A stretch of DNA of 64,000 nt from Diphasiastrum complanatum (taxonomy: Eukaryota; Streptophyta; Lycopodiopsida; Lycopodiales; Lycopodiaceae): contig CM055094.1 of the NCBI GenBank assembly GCA_029204225.1, forward strand, positions 32,353,841 through 32,417,840. Reading direction: 5' to 3'. The notes under the pieces were generated by a model. It did not search any database, was not told the origin of the DNA, and worked only from the letters and a program-made list of their open reading frames with translations. The translations under genes and the position numbers were made by a program. Of the stretch, positions 12,997-24,140 are shown piece after piece (positions within the stretch are counted from its first letter, which is position 1; each line of letters opens with the position of its first letter).

Positions 12997-15749
12997 TTTT
13001 TACTACCTTTGAATATGCTAAAAAGCTGTTTCGGTCTTCACCATTCTTACAATGTGGGTTTTCAAACTTATACATGTGTGGTTCTACAGATATGATTTCA
13101 CTTGATGAGTGATTTCTGGGTCAAATGCTTACTCTAGAGAAATGTTGTATACAGAAGAGTTGCTAATTCATCTTCCAATTCTGCAAGACGCAATCATGAA
13201 TCACAAGGTTTTTTGCACAGCTTTTGCTGCTAACAAATTGCTGAGATCCTGGACAACCATGCCTTAATCATGCCAAGTTCAACAAGTGAGGAAGCAGTTT
13301 GGTAGACAATTCAGATTTTTCAAATTTGATGCTATACAAGACTTCTTCAGCAGGCAATCATTCCCATGGCAACATTTTTGTTTTCTTCTATGGATTTTCC
13401 TTCTTTAGATTTTCCCCACACCTCCAAAACCGAAGGTCAAGGAAATGAGAACCCAGGTTGATGTGGGATGTCCAGACTTTCATATTAGGACACCAATAAG
13501 AGAGGAACATAGAGTTGGACTGTAACTCTGAGAGCTGCCAATAATCACACTTCATGTAGCATGTAGCCTGGTCAAAACAAAGATAATTATCTATGAATTA
13601 CAACGTACATAAGCTTTCATCGTTGTTTCCATCATTTAGATCACTGGATGGAGTTTTCATGAATGAGTATATCTTTTGGGATTATTTGCTCTGGGCTGTT
13701 GTCATTTGCTACTTGTTCATTTTCAAGTTCTTGAGGTGAAGTTGCAGAAATTTATCACACTTTAATGGTTCTGGATAATTAGCATAGCTAAATGGTCTCG
13801 AGACTTAACATCCCAAGTCATTGTTTCTGGCATATGCTATCTGCATGGTTTGTAAGATGCATCGGCTGGCTTTAATTGATCCTGAAGATCTCAGCCTCAC
13901 ATCTGGCAAAAGGAAGTATAACAGCACATTGGGCTACTCTGGGAGCAAACTTGCTCAGGTATTACTTCTAAACATCTCGAATGTGTCAACCTTTAAATAT
14001 TAAGCATGTTGTAGCCTTTGAATGTGGTGCTATGAAGTCTTGTGGTTCATTTTCCTGCGAGCTACGTGATTTTGTTAGGTTTTGAGCCTGCTGAAGTGGT
14101 GATTGGTAAATATGTTTCATTCTTCTATGAGGGGTTATGTCGGGTACTATCCCAGCTACAAATATCTTAAGTCAACTTTATTTCTTTCCAATTGCAATTA
14201 CCTCATGCTTTTCCTCTTCTTTGAGAAGGGGAAATCTCTATACAAAACAACATTCTTCTGGAACGTGCTCGTGAGAAGTCCTCGTGGTGGAGACACATGG
14301 GTGAAAGTTTGCTTATATGGCATGTTGGTCATTGTTGGTTGCTGATGATTTGTCCTTTGTTAAAACCCTAAGCCAAAAGTTTCAGTTTTTGGGTCAGCTC
14401 CAAGCATTTCTAAGCAACTTTAGCTAGACATCAATTCTGTCACCTAAAACAGTTGTAAGTATAAAAAGTTGTTGCTCAGAAGTCATTTCAAACATCCTCC
14501 TTGCTGTAAAATATACGAAAGTAGTGACGCTTTCTTAATCTATGCCAGCTTTACCTTTTTGATATTATTCTGGCAGACCTCATTTGTTGAATTCATGATG
14601 TTTCATGTTCAGCTACTATTCAGTAATATCTTGCAAAAGAAACTTCCTAAGGAAGCTGGCATTGACATTATTGCTGTTCATCCTGGCGAGGTGATAACAA
14701 AAATAGTAAGTTATTCTTGATCCAGTTTTCCGTCCTACCAGCCTCCAGGCCAAACTATCACAAATTGAGGGACTCAGTAAGACACTTAGTAAGACCAATA
14801 GTGCTATTTTTGGTTTGATTTTTTTCTTCCTCTTGTATGTTACTCATTATTTAGACTTTTTAGTCGTTGATCAGTAAAGAATTTCTAGTGGAACTTGGTT
14901 AACATTGATTCTGAATTTTACTGGCAAAAGCTTGGACCAGTTTGTGCTTACCTGTGTCCCATGTTTTTGTAGAATGCTGCAGATTAATTGAAGTAGGGTG
15001 ATAGGTTCTACAACAGGAATAAATTTCTAGACAGTTTTACAACTTACCTTGGCTTAGACGAGTTAAGATATTCTTTTAAGAGGGTTTTCCACTTGTTATG
15101 ACAAACTTGCCAACCTGATCTCTCAGAATGTTACAAGATGTTCTTAAGCCAAATGTTAATTGACTACAGGTCAGAACTACCCCGAAGTTGATGCAGCAAT
15201 TGTACAACATGTCATCATTTTTGCTATTTACACCTTTGGAAGGTCAACTCCCTAGCTCCTTACTATCTAATTATATGCCTATCAAAGATGGATGCAACTT
15301 CATTTATCTGCTTATAAACTGTTCCTTTTGAAAGATTCTGCCTCTGTTCATTGTTTGCTGTATGTCATACTTTTGATAATTGTTTTTCCACTTCAGAAAA
15401 ATGCACTTAATTCGATTCTCCTTCTCAATTCTCGTTGGAGCGTGGTTACTAGTAAGATAATTTCAACTGCTCACTTCTTCTCCCAGGAGCCAGAAGCATT
15501 CTGTTTTGTGCAACCGATTCGAGTGTTCAAGAATATGCACAAGGAGCGAGGAATTTAGCTTATGAAAGTGTTCCATATTTTACATCTTCTTGTAATGCAG
15601 TTAAAGTGGCAAAGCAGGCTAGGGATATGGACATGGCTCTTAAGATATGGAACAAGACTCTTAAACTGGTCAATTTACCACCTGATTATCTTGACCAAAT
15701 CTTGAAGGAGCAGTCTTATCCATGCCATTTGATTATGCAGAGCGTGTAG
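7962..15749 (+). CDS. FEY-like short-chain dehydrogenase/reductase, eight exons
   Basis: Exons: 7962-8221, 8802-8925, 9961-10078, 10258-10394, 13857-13958, 14613-14705, 15170-15242 and 15487-15749. All joins keep frame, giving 389 aa. A second in-frame ATG at 8010 would give 373 aa, closer to Arabidopsis FEY length. A hydrophobic stretch (about residues 36-50) precedes the Rossmann fold and suggests a membrane-anchored N-terminus. SDR motifs: cofactor loop TGATSGIG (75-82), INNAG (158-162), catalytic Ser212 in VNSV, and YSGSK (240-244). Long shared blocks such as EEHMQVNHLAPALL and the C-terminal KIWNKTLKLVNLPPD match the FOREVER YOUNG oxidoreductase family by recall. Substrate unknown. All introns are GT-AG; the last donor (GTCAAC) is weak. 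Intron 4 is 3.46 kb. Confidence 0.92.
10584..10697 (-). mobile_element. 84-bp tRNA-derived SINE with 15-bp target duplications (copy 1)
   Basis: On the minus strand the 84-bp insert (10599-10682) starts near GGGGTTGG and carries a pol III A box (TGGCTCAGTTGG) and B box (GGTTCGAGCC), so it is tRNA-like. It ends in a small hairpin, CTTGGAAACCAAG, followed by AAG; there is no poly(A) tail. GATTATTGTAGAATA occurs on both sides (10584-10598 and 10683-10697), a perfect 15-bp duplication. A second copy lies at 42965-43049 with a different duplication, which proves mobility. The element contains little beyond the tRNA-like unit. Confidence 0.88.
12938..12994. repeat. (CT)n microsatellite
   Basis: An uninterrupted run of about 28 CT units inside SDR intron 4. 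Confidence 0.97.
14821..15250 (+). repeat. Source segment of an SDR-gene duplication
   Basis: Intron 6, exon 7 and the first 8 bases of intron 7 of the SDR gene. The same 430 bp occur at 35671-36100 with only scattered differences (well over 90 percent identical by eye). Confidence 0.93.
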
Positions 15750-15817
15750 ACTGCATAAGCCATGCCAATTGAATTTGCAGAGCCCATGCCAACTAGCTGA
15801 AGCTCTTAGCTATACTA

Positions 15818-15823
15818 AATAAA
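15818..15823 (+). promoter_or_regulatory. Putative poly(A) signal of the SDR gene
   Basis: AATAAA about 70 bases after the stop codon at 15747-15749, followed by AATAATG and T-rich sequence. A position typical for a plant 3' UTR. Confidence 0.55.
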
Positions 15824-15829
15824 AGAATA

Positions 15830-16240
15830 ATGTTTGCATCTGAATTGCTAGTTTTTGATATGTGCATTTGGATAAAAGACAAAAAAGCTCCACACTATGG
15901 TGCTAATGGCAACTCCCTTTGCCTGGCCCTTTCTCTTGCCACCCATTTTTAAACCCTTGGCAAGCAACCGACCACCTCTGTTTCACACATGATCGGTAAG
16001 TGTCAAATGGAGGACTACAAGCTGATTGGCCAGTTTCAATCCCTGCCATGCCACAGGTCCATTTTCGTTATGTTGGCCTTGGCAACTCAACATGCCAAGC
16101 AAGGTCTTCAGGTTGACTTGCCGTTATGTGGCAAGTGGCCCATGCCACTCCATCTGCCACACGATGTGAACTGAATGTAAGTAAGAATTGCGGGGAGGCC
16201 ATTAGTTTTCTAGTGGACCAATGGGAGAGCTCCATATTAA
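15830..16240. other. 3' flank of the SDR gene, non-coding
   Basis: No gene recognised. Repeated CATGCCA words (for example at 15721, 15757, 15783 and 16091) give it a mildly repetitive look. Confidence 0.4.
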
Positions 16241-16249
16241 AATCTGGAC

Positions 16250-17000
16250 TTGCTAGGCAGTCAAGAGTGATAATACCCTTAGGGCGGTGCTGTATTTAAG
16301 AGATTCTCTTCATTCTTATAGTTGAATAATGCATATGTTTCATTTCAAGCTCTTATTTTCAGCTCCTGATATTCATGGACTGATCTATATGCTCAAAGAA
16401 TCTTATTGTACAAGTAAGCCTATTTGCAAGAATTTCAAGCTAGTTAGGGTCTTGGGCATTTCCTCTCTTGAAGAACCTTCTAAGATCAATAAGAAACATT
16501 CTTGTCATGTATGGGATAATTGTTCGGGTACTACATGTAAATAGTCATGCTATCACTAGCATACACCCCATGAACAACATAAGGAGGAGAGAAAACCTCA
16601 CGACATTGTATCAGCATAACTGAAAGAAAAGTACAATCATCAAGTTAGAGGTAGTCTACATTATAACTAATAAGCAAAAGAGTGGAGAGTATGAGGCTTC
16701 GCATTGAAAGTTCTAACACTCTCCCTCAATGATAGAATTGCACTCTTCTACACCCAATTGAGTGCGGCAATTTTCAAGTTTTAATCTACCTAAGACTTAG
16801 CACATATATTAATCACTTGATATTCTGATTTACAAAATACTAGTTCCATAACTTGTTCTTGCAATTTTTTCTTGAACAAAATGATAATGTACTTCTACGT
16901 GTTTTGTTTGAGCACGTAACATATGACTTTTATCTGCAAATTAGTCTGTTGTTATTCGTGTGTCTGATTCCCTCTTGTTCATTTAATTCCTCACATTGGT
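16250..17000 (-). pseudogene. Copia RNase H end plus 3' LTR remnant
   Basis: The minus strand at about 16880-16990 reads ADKSHMLRAQTKHVEVHYHFVQEK, close to the conserved end of copia RNase H. Past a stretch of stops comes a purine-rich tract TTGAGGGAGAG, then TGTTAGAAC at 16718, a typical polypurine tract/3' LTR junction. The LTR runs towards lower coordinates; its far end was not fixed (16250 is a guess). The rest of the element is absent. Confidence 0.75.
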
Positions 17001-17333
17001 TGAATTTTTTGTTGAATGCTACATTAGTTTCTAAATGTAGATCAGCAATGTGTGACTACATTCTGGAGGACTGTAGGAATGATACAGCTGGCAGTGACCA
17101 GCAATCAGATCCAAACTCCATCCGAATTGTTTGCTTTCACAACTCATTTCGCATCACACGAATATATAACACATAAATTAAGATACCACAAATCAAAGTA
17201 GCATGAACCAGTAAGCATGAAACATAAACTAATGGCATCATACTTAAAGCTAATTACCGTGAAACGTTAATCTTTGAGAACAAAGCATGAAACATAAACT
17301 AATATATAACACAAACCGTAGACTAGTAGCATG

Positions 17334-17335
<2 letters not shown>

Positions 17336-17363
<28 letters not shown>
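17336..17363. repeat. (CA)n microsatellite
   Basis: About 14 AC/CA units. The nearby phrase AGCATGAAACATAAACTAAT is directly repeated at about 17215 and 17285. Confidence 0.95.
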
Positions 17364-17364
<1 letters not shown>

Positions 17365-17476
17365 TTGCAGCCCCCCTAAACACATAGGACGAGAGAAAGA
17401 AAAAGAGAACATTATAGAGTGCTAATAAAAAAAGCAAAAACTAAATTTACACAAAGAACAAAAAAGTTCCATATGC

Positions 17477-17745
17477 AAATCTGTACCTGCACCAGAAAAT
17501 TGGATATAGAGCAGATGAATAGAAGATCTAACATCAGAATACTCATCAAAATAGTGCTGCTTTAACAAATCCCACAGATCCGCGTATTTTGATGGGCATT
17601 CCGACCATCTGCAAATCTAGACCTGCATAAAAAATCTACAATAGCAGCACAACACCCTAAAGCATCTGATGAATAAAAAATCAGACATCGGAATACCCAT
17701 CTGAATAGAAAATCCTGCAAATCCGCTTATTTCGACGGCCATTCC
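17477..17745. repeat. Two-copy tandem repeat, about 134-bp unit
   Basis: Two diverged units begin with CAAATCTGTACCTGC (17477) and CAAATCTAGACCTGC (17611). Both contain a GATGAATAR...ATCWGACATC block and end in a GGCATTCCGAC block. Non-coding. Confidence 0.65.
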
Positions 17746-17989
17746 GACTTGCCTATTACCTTAAGAAATGTTTGTGGACCCGCCGTCTCCTTTGCCTTAA
17801 AAGAAACCTACATAAAAAACGTGAAGTCAATAAAACCAAACTGCAATCACATTGAGATGGAGACTAAGGTGTAAGAGAAAGAGAGAGTGAGAAAAAGAGA
17901 TGGAGAGAGATATTACCTTACATCCAATAATCAGAAAACCTCCATCCTCCACCTTCCCTTTTCTTCTTGAGCTCACCACTTTTGATTTT

Positions 17990-18125
17990 GCAAGGAGTAA
18001 GTAAAGAGAAAGAGCAAGAGGAGCAAGGGGAAAAAGCAAAGAGCAAGAGGACGAAGCAAAGAGCAAGAGCAAGAGGAGCAATAACAAAAGGAACAATCAA
18101 ATGTGAGGAGGATAAAGAGGGTGAG
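17990..18125 (+). repeat. Purine-rich GAGCAAGA repeat
   Basis: Imperfect tandem GAGCAAGAGGA/AAAGCAAAGAGC units on the plus strand. Open frames across it on both strands reflect composition only. Confidence 0.7.
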
Positions 18126-18600
18126 GAAGGATCAACAAACAAGCCCCTCAAATTAGCTTCAGTATTCCGAGGTCTGTTCCGAGGCCTTGACTAAATTAGA
18201 TTCAGTATTCCGTGGTCTGTTCCGAGATGTATTTTGAGACCTTCACTAAATGTTAAAATCAACTAAAAGATGTCGCATTCTAAAATCACACAATAATTAA
18301 AGATTGCCGGTTTTTATATTCCCACACCTTGTTAAAGAATAGTGCATTGAACGAAACTATTTTTTATATGCTAATTTATACTCATTTGGTTAAAAGATTG
18401 TATAAGTATCGGAATTGGCATCCAACTACTTTTCTTGGGCATCCAAATACTCAAAATTCTAAAATTTGTCTTTTTTCATTAGTGACTTTGCAAAATAATA
18501 ATTTCATCCACGCCTTGCTAATGTGGCTCATCCGAGGACTTCCAAGGAAAGCGATGGAAAACTATATGCCAGATGCCTTTCATGAAGATGATGAATGCCA

Positions 18601-19440
18601 CGTGCACGCAAAGCTTTTGGTGATATATCGGGCATGGCAATTAGTTATAAGCAGGCGGACAGTTAGTTGGTTGGACTCGGGAGGCCGGCTAATCAAACAC
18701 CAGACATGACTCTGATACTAGACTATAAAGTCATGTCCCCTTGCCTTTTATAAACTAAAAGTTTGAAGTCACCATGCCAGCGCGACTTCGTTGTGGTCTT
18801 ACGAGTCCTGGCAGGCAGATGTACCCGAACTGCTCTCATTCATGGTTTTGTGACGGCTATAAAGTTGGTTGTATCAGTGCCCATCCAGACAACCATTTTC
18901 AAATTTCCATTACAGATTTCATTGACTCCTGCTTGGAACTGCATCACCCACCTAACGAGTGATACGTTTCAATACAGACTTCTTATTGCAGCAAAGCCAT
19001 GTGCACACAGCAAAGCTTTTGGTGAGATATCGGGCATTGTGCATTAATTAGCAGGCAGGCGGATAGTTAGTTGATGGGTCTCGGGAGGTCGGCATATCGA
19101 ACTTTAGAGTGCCTTGTTTTTGACAAAATCTGCTTCAACACCACGTGACTCTGATACTAGACTACAAAGTCATGTCCCCTTGCCTTTTAGAAACTTAACG
19201 TTGCAGTCACCATGCCAGCGCGACTTCGATGTGGACTTACGAGTCCCGATTCGCGTCCTGGCAGGCAGATGCTCTCATTCATGGTTTTGTGACGGCTGTA
19301 AAGTTGGTCGTATCAGACGTATGGCCCATCCACACTACCATTTTGAAATTTCCAGTACACTCCTGCTTGAAACTGCATCACCCACCTAACGAGCGATACA
19401 TTTCAATACAGACTTCTTGTTTGGATCTGCATCACGCAAT
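18601..19440 (+). repeat. Tandem duplication upstream of cysteine-rich gene copy 1
   Basis: Two units of about 400-440 bp start at about 18601 and 19003. Both contain AAGCTTTTGGTGAKATATCG, CATGCCAGCGCGACTTCG, ATTCATGGTTTTGTGACGGC and ACTGCATCACCCACCTAACG. The copy at 56 kb has only one such unit. Partial third repeats of the TTTCAATACAGACTTCTT box occur up to 19490. Confidence 0.85.
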
Positions 19441-19575
19441 TTATTACAGGCCAGTAACGAGCGATACTTTTCAGTACAGACTTCTTCGACTCTTGTTTGG
19501 ATCTGCATCACCCACTAGTGCCTACTTTATAGGCCAGCATCGAGCGATCCTTTCTGTGCTGCAGTGCTGGTGAAC

Positions 19576-19965
19576 ATGAGGACCTCGGAAACTCTGCTGC
19601 TGTGCGAGCTTGTGATGCTCACGGGGATCGCTCTGCATCACGTGGCACACGCACAAACCACATGTCAGACCTCCAACGCTAGTCCTAGCGCATATGATTG
19701 TGTTAATGCTGCAGCGTATATCACAAGTTTGGGATCAGGCACAAGATGCTGTCAAGAGAATTGTAGAGGCTCACTCTGCACCACCATGCATACATCCGGG
19801 TCGTGTAAAGTTGGAATTTGTGGCGCTTGTGGGCAATGTTTGCCTTGTGATGTGGCTGGGACTGACCTTAGTAATGTTGTTTCAAGCTGCCAATCCAATG
19901 GTAAAGTGGGTGGATTCTTCATAGATGACAACAACAATCACCTCCAATTCATAGTTTTCAGCTAA
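19576..19965 (+). CDS. Small secreted cysteine-rich protein, copy 1
   Basis: A single-exon gene of 129 aa. The ATG at 19576 starts a hydrophobic signal peptide (LLLCELVMLTGIALHHVAHA) with a likely cut before QTTC. The mature part of about 103 aa has 12 cysteines, including a CC pair and a GICGACGQCLPC cluster, enough for six disulphides, so it is probably exported to the cell wall or apoplast. The family is unrecognised. The size, secretion and Cys pattern recall plant defence peptides and small killer-toxin-like or effector-like proteins, but that is not an assignment. A TTTATAGG box about 50 bases upstream is shared with copy 2 (55912-56298), which encodes about 88 percent identical protein. 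The high conservation suggests selection. Confidence 0.85.
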   Translation: MRTSETLLLCELVMLTGIALHHVAHAQTTCQTSNASPSAYDCVNAAAYITSLGSGTRCCQENCRGSLCTTMHTSGSCKVGICGACGQCLPCDVAGTDLSNVVSSCQSNGKVGGFFIDDNNNHLQFIVFS

Positions 19966-20560
19966 GCCTCGGGCATGAAGAAACACATATAGGTGTACTT
20001 TGAAAAATTATGCATAATAACATACTTCCACCATGGTGGACCAGCCTACGAGTATACTGCATCATAGTTCTACAGCAAGGAACATTCTACCGTCCAACAA
20101 TCTATGTCTACATGGCTTGCAACATTAGGTTCTTCTTTGCCACTGATTATTGTCTACATATAAATCGAGGTTCCTGGATTTGCAAATAAATAATGTTGCT
20201 GTATTGTAAGTATGATCCGCTTTAAATATAAAGCAAGGTTCATGGATTTATGAATAAATGATGTTGTCATATTGTAAGTAGGATATGCTTCGTGTACCTG
20301 CTAATAGTAGTACATGAATGATTCAAGTGTTCTTCCTGCGGCATATGAAGTTGTCAAACAGCAACAAACTTTCTTGAAAATTAATGAAATCAGTTACCAT
20401 GAAATAATCTTGGATTGTAGTAGCATTCGTTTGAAGCCAAGAGATAATGAAGCTAGAATGTGACTATATTGGCAAGTAAAACGTATGTGTGATGAAATTA
20501 ATTGTTGCACATTTTTTGTGTTGTGTATAGATGTGTCTTTGAATTTTTTTTATCTTTGGG

Positions 20561-20573
<13 letters not shown>

Positions 20574-20606
<33 letters not shown>
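20574..20606. repeat. (TC)n microsatellite
   Basis: About 16 TC units, followed by a looser CT-rich stretch to about 20660. Confidence 0.95.
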
Positions 20607-20609
<3 letters not shown>

Positions 20610-20610
<1 letters not shown>

Positions 20611-21890
20611 TCTACATTTCTCTTGCATGATGCTTCTCTCTCTTTCTCTCTCTTCTCTTGCTGCTGCATTTTATGTGCTTGTTTGCAATGTGCAATATAT
20701 AGAAGGTCCAACCCGTAGCAATACACCTAGATTTGGTGTAAAAAATGGCTTTTCATTTGCAAATTTCAAAACTTCCTCATCATTGCCGTTGCCAATTTCT
20801 CGTGTGTGGGGCTCAAGTATTCTTTGATTATTTACACCTGATATATAGTACTCTAAGAACCTCACAACGTCAATTTCCAACCTTTGCTAGTAAATCTAGA
20901 GCTTTCAAGCAAAAAGGCTCTAAGACATAAATTTAATACGCAGAATCTTTTAAATGGGAAATGGCGGAAAGACCCGTTTATTAAAAGCTTTTATGATTTT
21001 TTGAAATTTCATGTTAATTTTGAATCTTAGATTTTATAATTAACTCTATATTTTAAAAATGTTGCATTTTGCAAATGTATTAAATTTAAGCTGAGTATTC
21101 TAGAATATTGTAGACTAAAATCATGAAAATTTATAAAAAGTGAAATTCATGGAATTGTAAGTGATTAATAATAATTAAATATGTAATTCAAAAAAGAACA
21201 TACAACTTAGAAAATTTCAATATTTATTTGAAAGCATTGAAATTTTAATAATATTATACAACATAAAAGTTAAATAAAACTCTAAATCATGTATTGACAA
21301 ACATCACTTCTTTACCACTTGAGAGCAAGCTCTACAAGAGGATGAGAGATTACCAAGACTTTTTTTTGAGAGTTTTTCTGAAAGATAGTTTTTAATATGA
21401 GTCATTGGGGGAGTGGAAAGCTCGAGCCTCGGCTCTGGTTTTTGGCCTCGGTATAAGCCTATCGAAATTTAACTTGTTTTTCAAACATTTATAGAGAGGG
21501 TTATATAGAGGTATATAAAGAGGGTTATAGAGAGGGTCAAAGTGGCCAAGAGGCATTCCAGGAGACTCTGCTAAGCAAGGGTAATACCAAGACTGATGAA
21601 AAAAAAGGTCCCTCGGTATAACCCACAGTATGTTATAGAGTGTAAAGAGATCTCACTTTTGGAATTTGTTACTTATCAACACATTGAATTCCATTTTCTA
21701 TCAACATTGGTTGCCATATGCATAAGTGAATAAAATAATTTATGTATCACAAAAAATTGGTGATCACAAATTGTGTACTCACATGCGTCGACTTCTTGTT
21801 CGATGTCAACTAGTCAGTTAATAAAGTGTAATTGCATCTGTGAGCAATATGATTAATATTACAATGAGTTGAAATACATTGTATTGTCTC
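20610..21890. other. Non-coding, no gene recognised
   Basis: AT-rich. Around 21480-21540 GAGGGTTATAGAGAGGGT phrases repeat. No domain or gene structure visible. Confidence 0.45.
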
Positions 21891-21892
21891 AC

Positions 21893-22267
21893 TTATTCAT
21901 TTGGTGATTCATCGTTATCATTTGCCACATCCGCATGTGACAAATCCACCAAACCAAATGAGTCTATCTCTAATTCTACCCAAATATCTCCTATAGTTTT
22001 GTCATTGAAAAGCTAATCTTCAAAAGCTAATGGTGACGATGACAACGAGTGAGATCGAAAAGGTGTGTCGTGTGTCGACGATCCATCTGATGATGATTCA
22101 TCACACTCAACATCATCATTAGCTTGTGAAGCTTGCACATAATCATCCTCCAAAAATGTGTCATCAAATCCATCATCATGATCTTGTTCATGAGATAAAT
22201 GAGTTGGCAACGCCATGTTCTCCATGAGATCGCTATCTTCAAAAATTCTTTTACTTCGAGGAGCGAC
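21893..22267 (-). pseudogene. Acidic C-terminal coding remnant fused behind truncated copia RT
   Basis: Minus-strand frame starting at about 22267 with VAPRSKRIFEDSDLME, then a Ser/Asp-rich acidic stretch (GFDDTFLEDDYVQ, ECDESSSDGSS), an in-frame stop at 22013-22015, and a further open segment (TIGDIWVELEIDSFGLVDL) to a stop at 21893. It does not look like copia RT, which should follow here. I suspect the 3' end of another transposon gene joined by a deletion. Family unknown. Confidence 0.5.
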
Positions 22268-24140
22268 CTTTGAGCAAATCCTTTGGCACATAATCTTGCT
22301 TTATGCTTGTTGATGGTGCCATCATGATTGAACTTGATCCGAAATACCCACTTGCAACCAATCACATGCTTGTTGGAAGGAGGATCCACAAGCTCCCAAG
22401 TATTGTTGGTGATCAATGCATCATACTCTTGCTTCATGGCATCATACCACTCCTTGGTATTGAGTGCCTCTTGTACATTCTTTGGCTCTTCATGAGAGAC
22501 ATAAAAAACATAATTAGTGGAATCAAGATCCACTTGTTTGCCTTTGTCAACATATGAGAGCCTCTTAGGCTCGGATCTATCTCTCATGGATCTTCTTGGT
22601 GAAAAAATTCGAGGAGAGTCTTCTTCAAATCTCAACCCCATCACATCATGATTGTCTTCAAAATCAATAATTGATGATGCATCCATAGATTTCTTGATCT
22701 CGGCCTCTTCAAATGATGAGTGTTGATCTTCATGAAAGACAACATCTCTACTTTCAATAACTTGAGAAGTAGAGAGTATAAAGACTCTATAGGCCTTCTT
22801 GGTGGATGAGTATCCAACCATGATCCCTTTGCATGCACTAGGATCTTCCTTCTTCCTTGTTTCCAAGGGAATATGGACAAAGCATAAGCATCCAAAAACT
22901 CTAAGGTGATCAACCTTAGGCTTCTTCAAAAATAAGATTTCATATGGTGACTTTCCTCCAAGAGCTATATGTGGGAGCCTATTGCAAAGATAATTTGCAC
23001 AATTAATGGCTTCTCCCCAAAAATCTTTGGGCAAAGATGCCTCAATTCTCATAGATTTTGCACATTCACATAGAGATCTATTCTTTCTCTCGGCCACTCC
23101 ATTTTGAGATGGAGAGTAGGCACAAGAAAACTCTCTTTTAATGCCTTCAAGCTCACAAAAGTCTTGAAATTTATTGGAGATATATTCACCACCTCCATCA
23201 CTTCTAAGAGTTTTAATCTTGAATGAGAATTGCTTCTCTACATAAGCTTTGAAAATAAGGAAATGATCAAACACCATAGATTTTGAAGCAAGAAGATATA
23301 TCCAAGTGAATCTTGTGTAATCATCAATGAAAGTAACAAAACAAGTGGCTCCTCCCTTGCTTGTAGTTGATGAGAAATGCACATCCGAGTGGATTAACTC
23401 CAAAGGATGCTTGCTTTTGATAGAATATCTTGTAAATGGCTTTTTGTGAGATTTAGCAATAGCACAAGCCTCACAAGGCTTGATCTTCTTGGAGAATGAC
23501 TTTGGCAAGCCAATAGCTTTGGATTCTTTGATCATAGAGAGCATGGATTTGTAGTTGGGATGTTCCAACCTCCTATGCCATAATTCCTCCATAGAGAGCT
23601 TGTTCACAAGAGCAACATTACAAGCATTCACATACTCATTTGGATCTAGTTTATAGATGCCACCAAATCTAGATCCTAATGCAAGTATCTCATCATTCTT
23701 CTTGATAGTGCAAGTATCAACATTGAATTTTACATCAAGGCCATTATCAAGCAATTGGCCAACACTAATAAGATTCTTGGTAAGCTTAGGTACATAAACA
23801 GCTCTAGAGAGAGAAAGAACTTTAGAGGATGCAAGCTTTAAGGGAATGTTCCCTATGCCTTCAATAGGACATTCAAAATCATTTGCAGTGTATATTGATT
23901 TCTTCACTCCATCATAAGGTGCAATAGAAGAGAAAGAGTCCTTGGAGCTACACATATGTGAAGAGGCTCCACTATCAATATACCATAGGCCGTCCTTCTT
24001 GAAAGGAGTAGATGAGAAACTAGAGACCATAAGAGATTCCTCTCCATCACTTGCAATAGTGTCTTCCTTCTCATTGGTAATATTGGCTTGCTTGAGTTGA
24101 TTCTTCTTTTTGAAGCAATTGGTTGGCATAATGACCTTTC
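22268..24140 (-). pseudogene. Ty1/copia pol, element A: protease, integrase, start of RT
   Basis: A long, nearly intact minus-strand frame. In order: protease WYIDSGASSHM (about 23990), the YVPKLTKNLISVGQL block, pre-integrase HRRLEHPN with CEACAIAKSHKKPF, integrase core HSDV, FIDDYTRFTW, LRSDGGGEY and SQNGVAERKNR (the D-D-E residues present), FWGEAINCANYL...HLRVFGC, then the RT entry NNTWELVDPPSNKHVIGCKWVF...HKARLCAKGFAQ. It stops there: the RT catalytic part (YVDD) and RNase H are gone and the frame runs into an unrelated acidic tail. Non-autonomous by truncation. The mostly undamaged frame suggests fairly recent insertion. Confidence 0.93.

Larger units (their letters stand above)
10395..13856 (+). 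other. Intron 4 of the SDR gene and its contents
   Basis: Begins GTAAGT and ends TTTGTAAG. It holds a SINE (10599-10682), a 42-bp-period direct repeat of AGAGATAGATCCATGCAATA (about 11840-11908) and a CT microsatellite (12938-12994). Between these I see no coding sequence. Confidence 0.8.
18500..20330 (+). repeat. Segmental duplication holding cysteine-rich gene copy 1
   Basis: Matches 55560-56840 in inverted orientation. Shared parts run from TCCAYGCCTTGCTAATGTGG upstream, through the gene, to the AAATGATGTTGT...ATTGTAAGTAG block downstream. This copy is longer because its upstream part is tandemly duplicated. Confidence 0.85.

Noticed and set aside
16853-17176. Plus-strand 107-codon frame
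   Set aside because: Lies opposite copia RNase H; no domain of its own.
19564-19965. Assigning the cysteine-rich pair to a named toxin or effector family
   Set aside because: Size and cysteine pattern are suggestive only; no diagnostic motif could be confirmed without a search.
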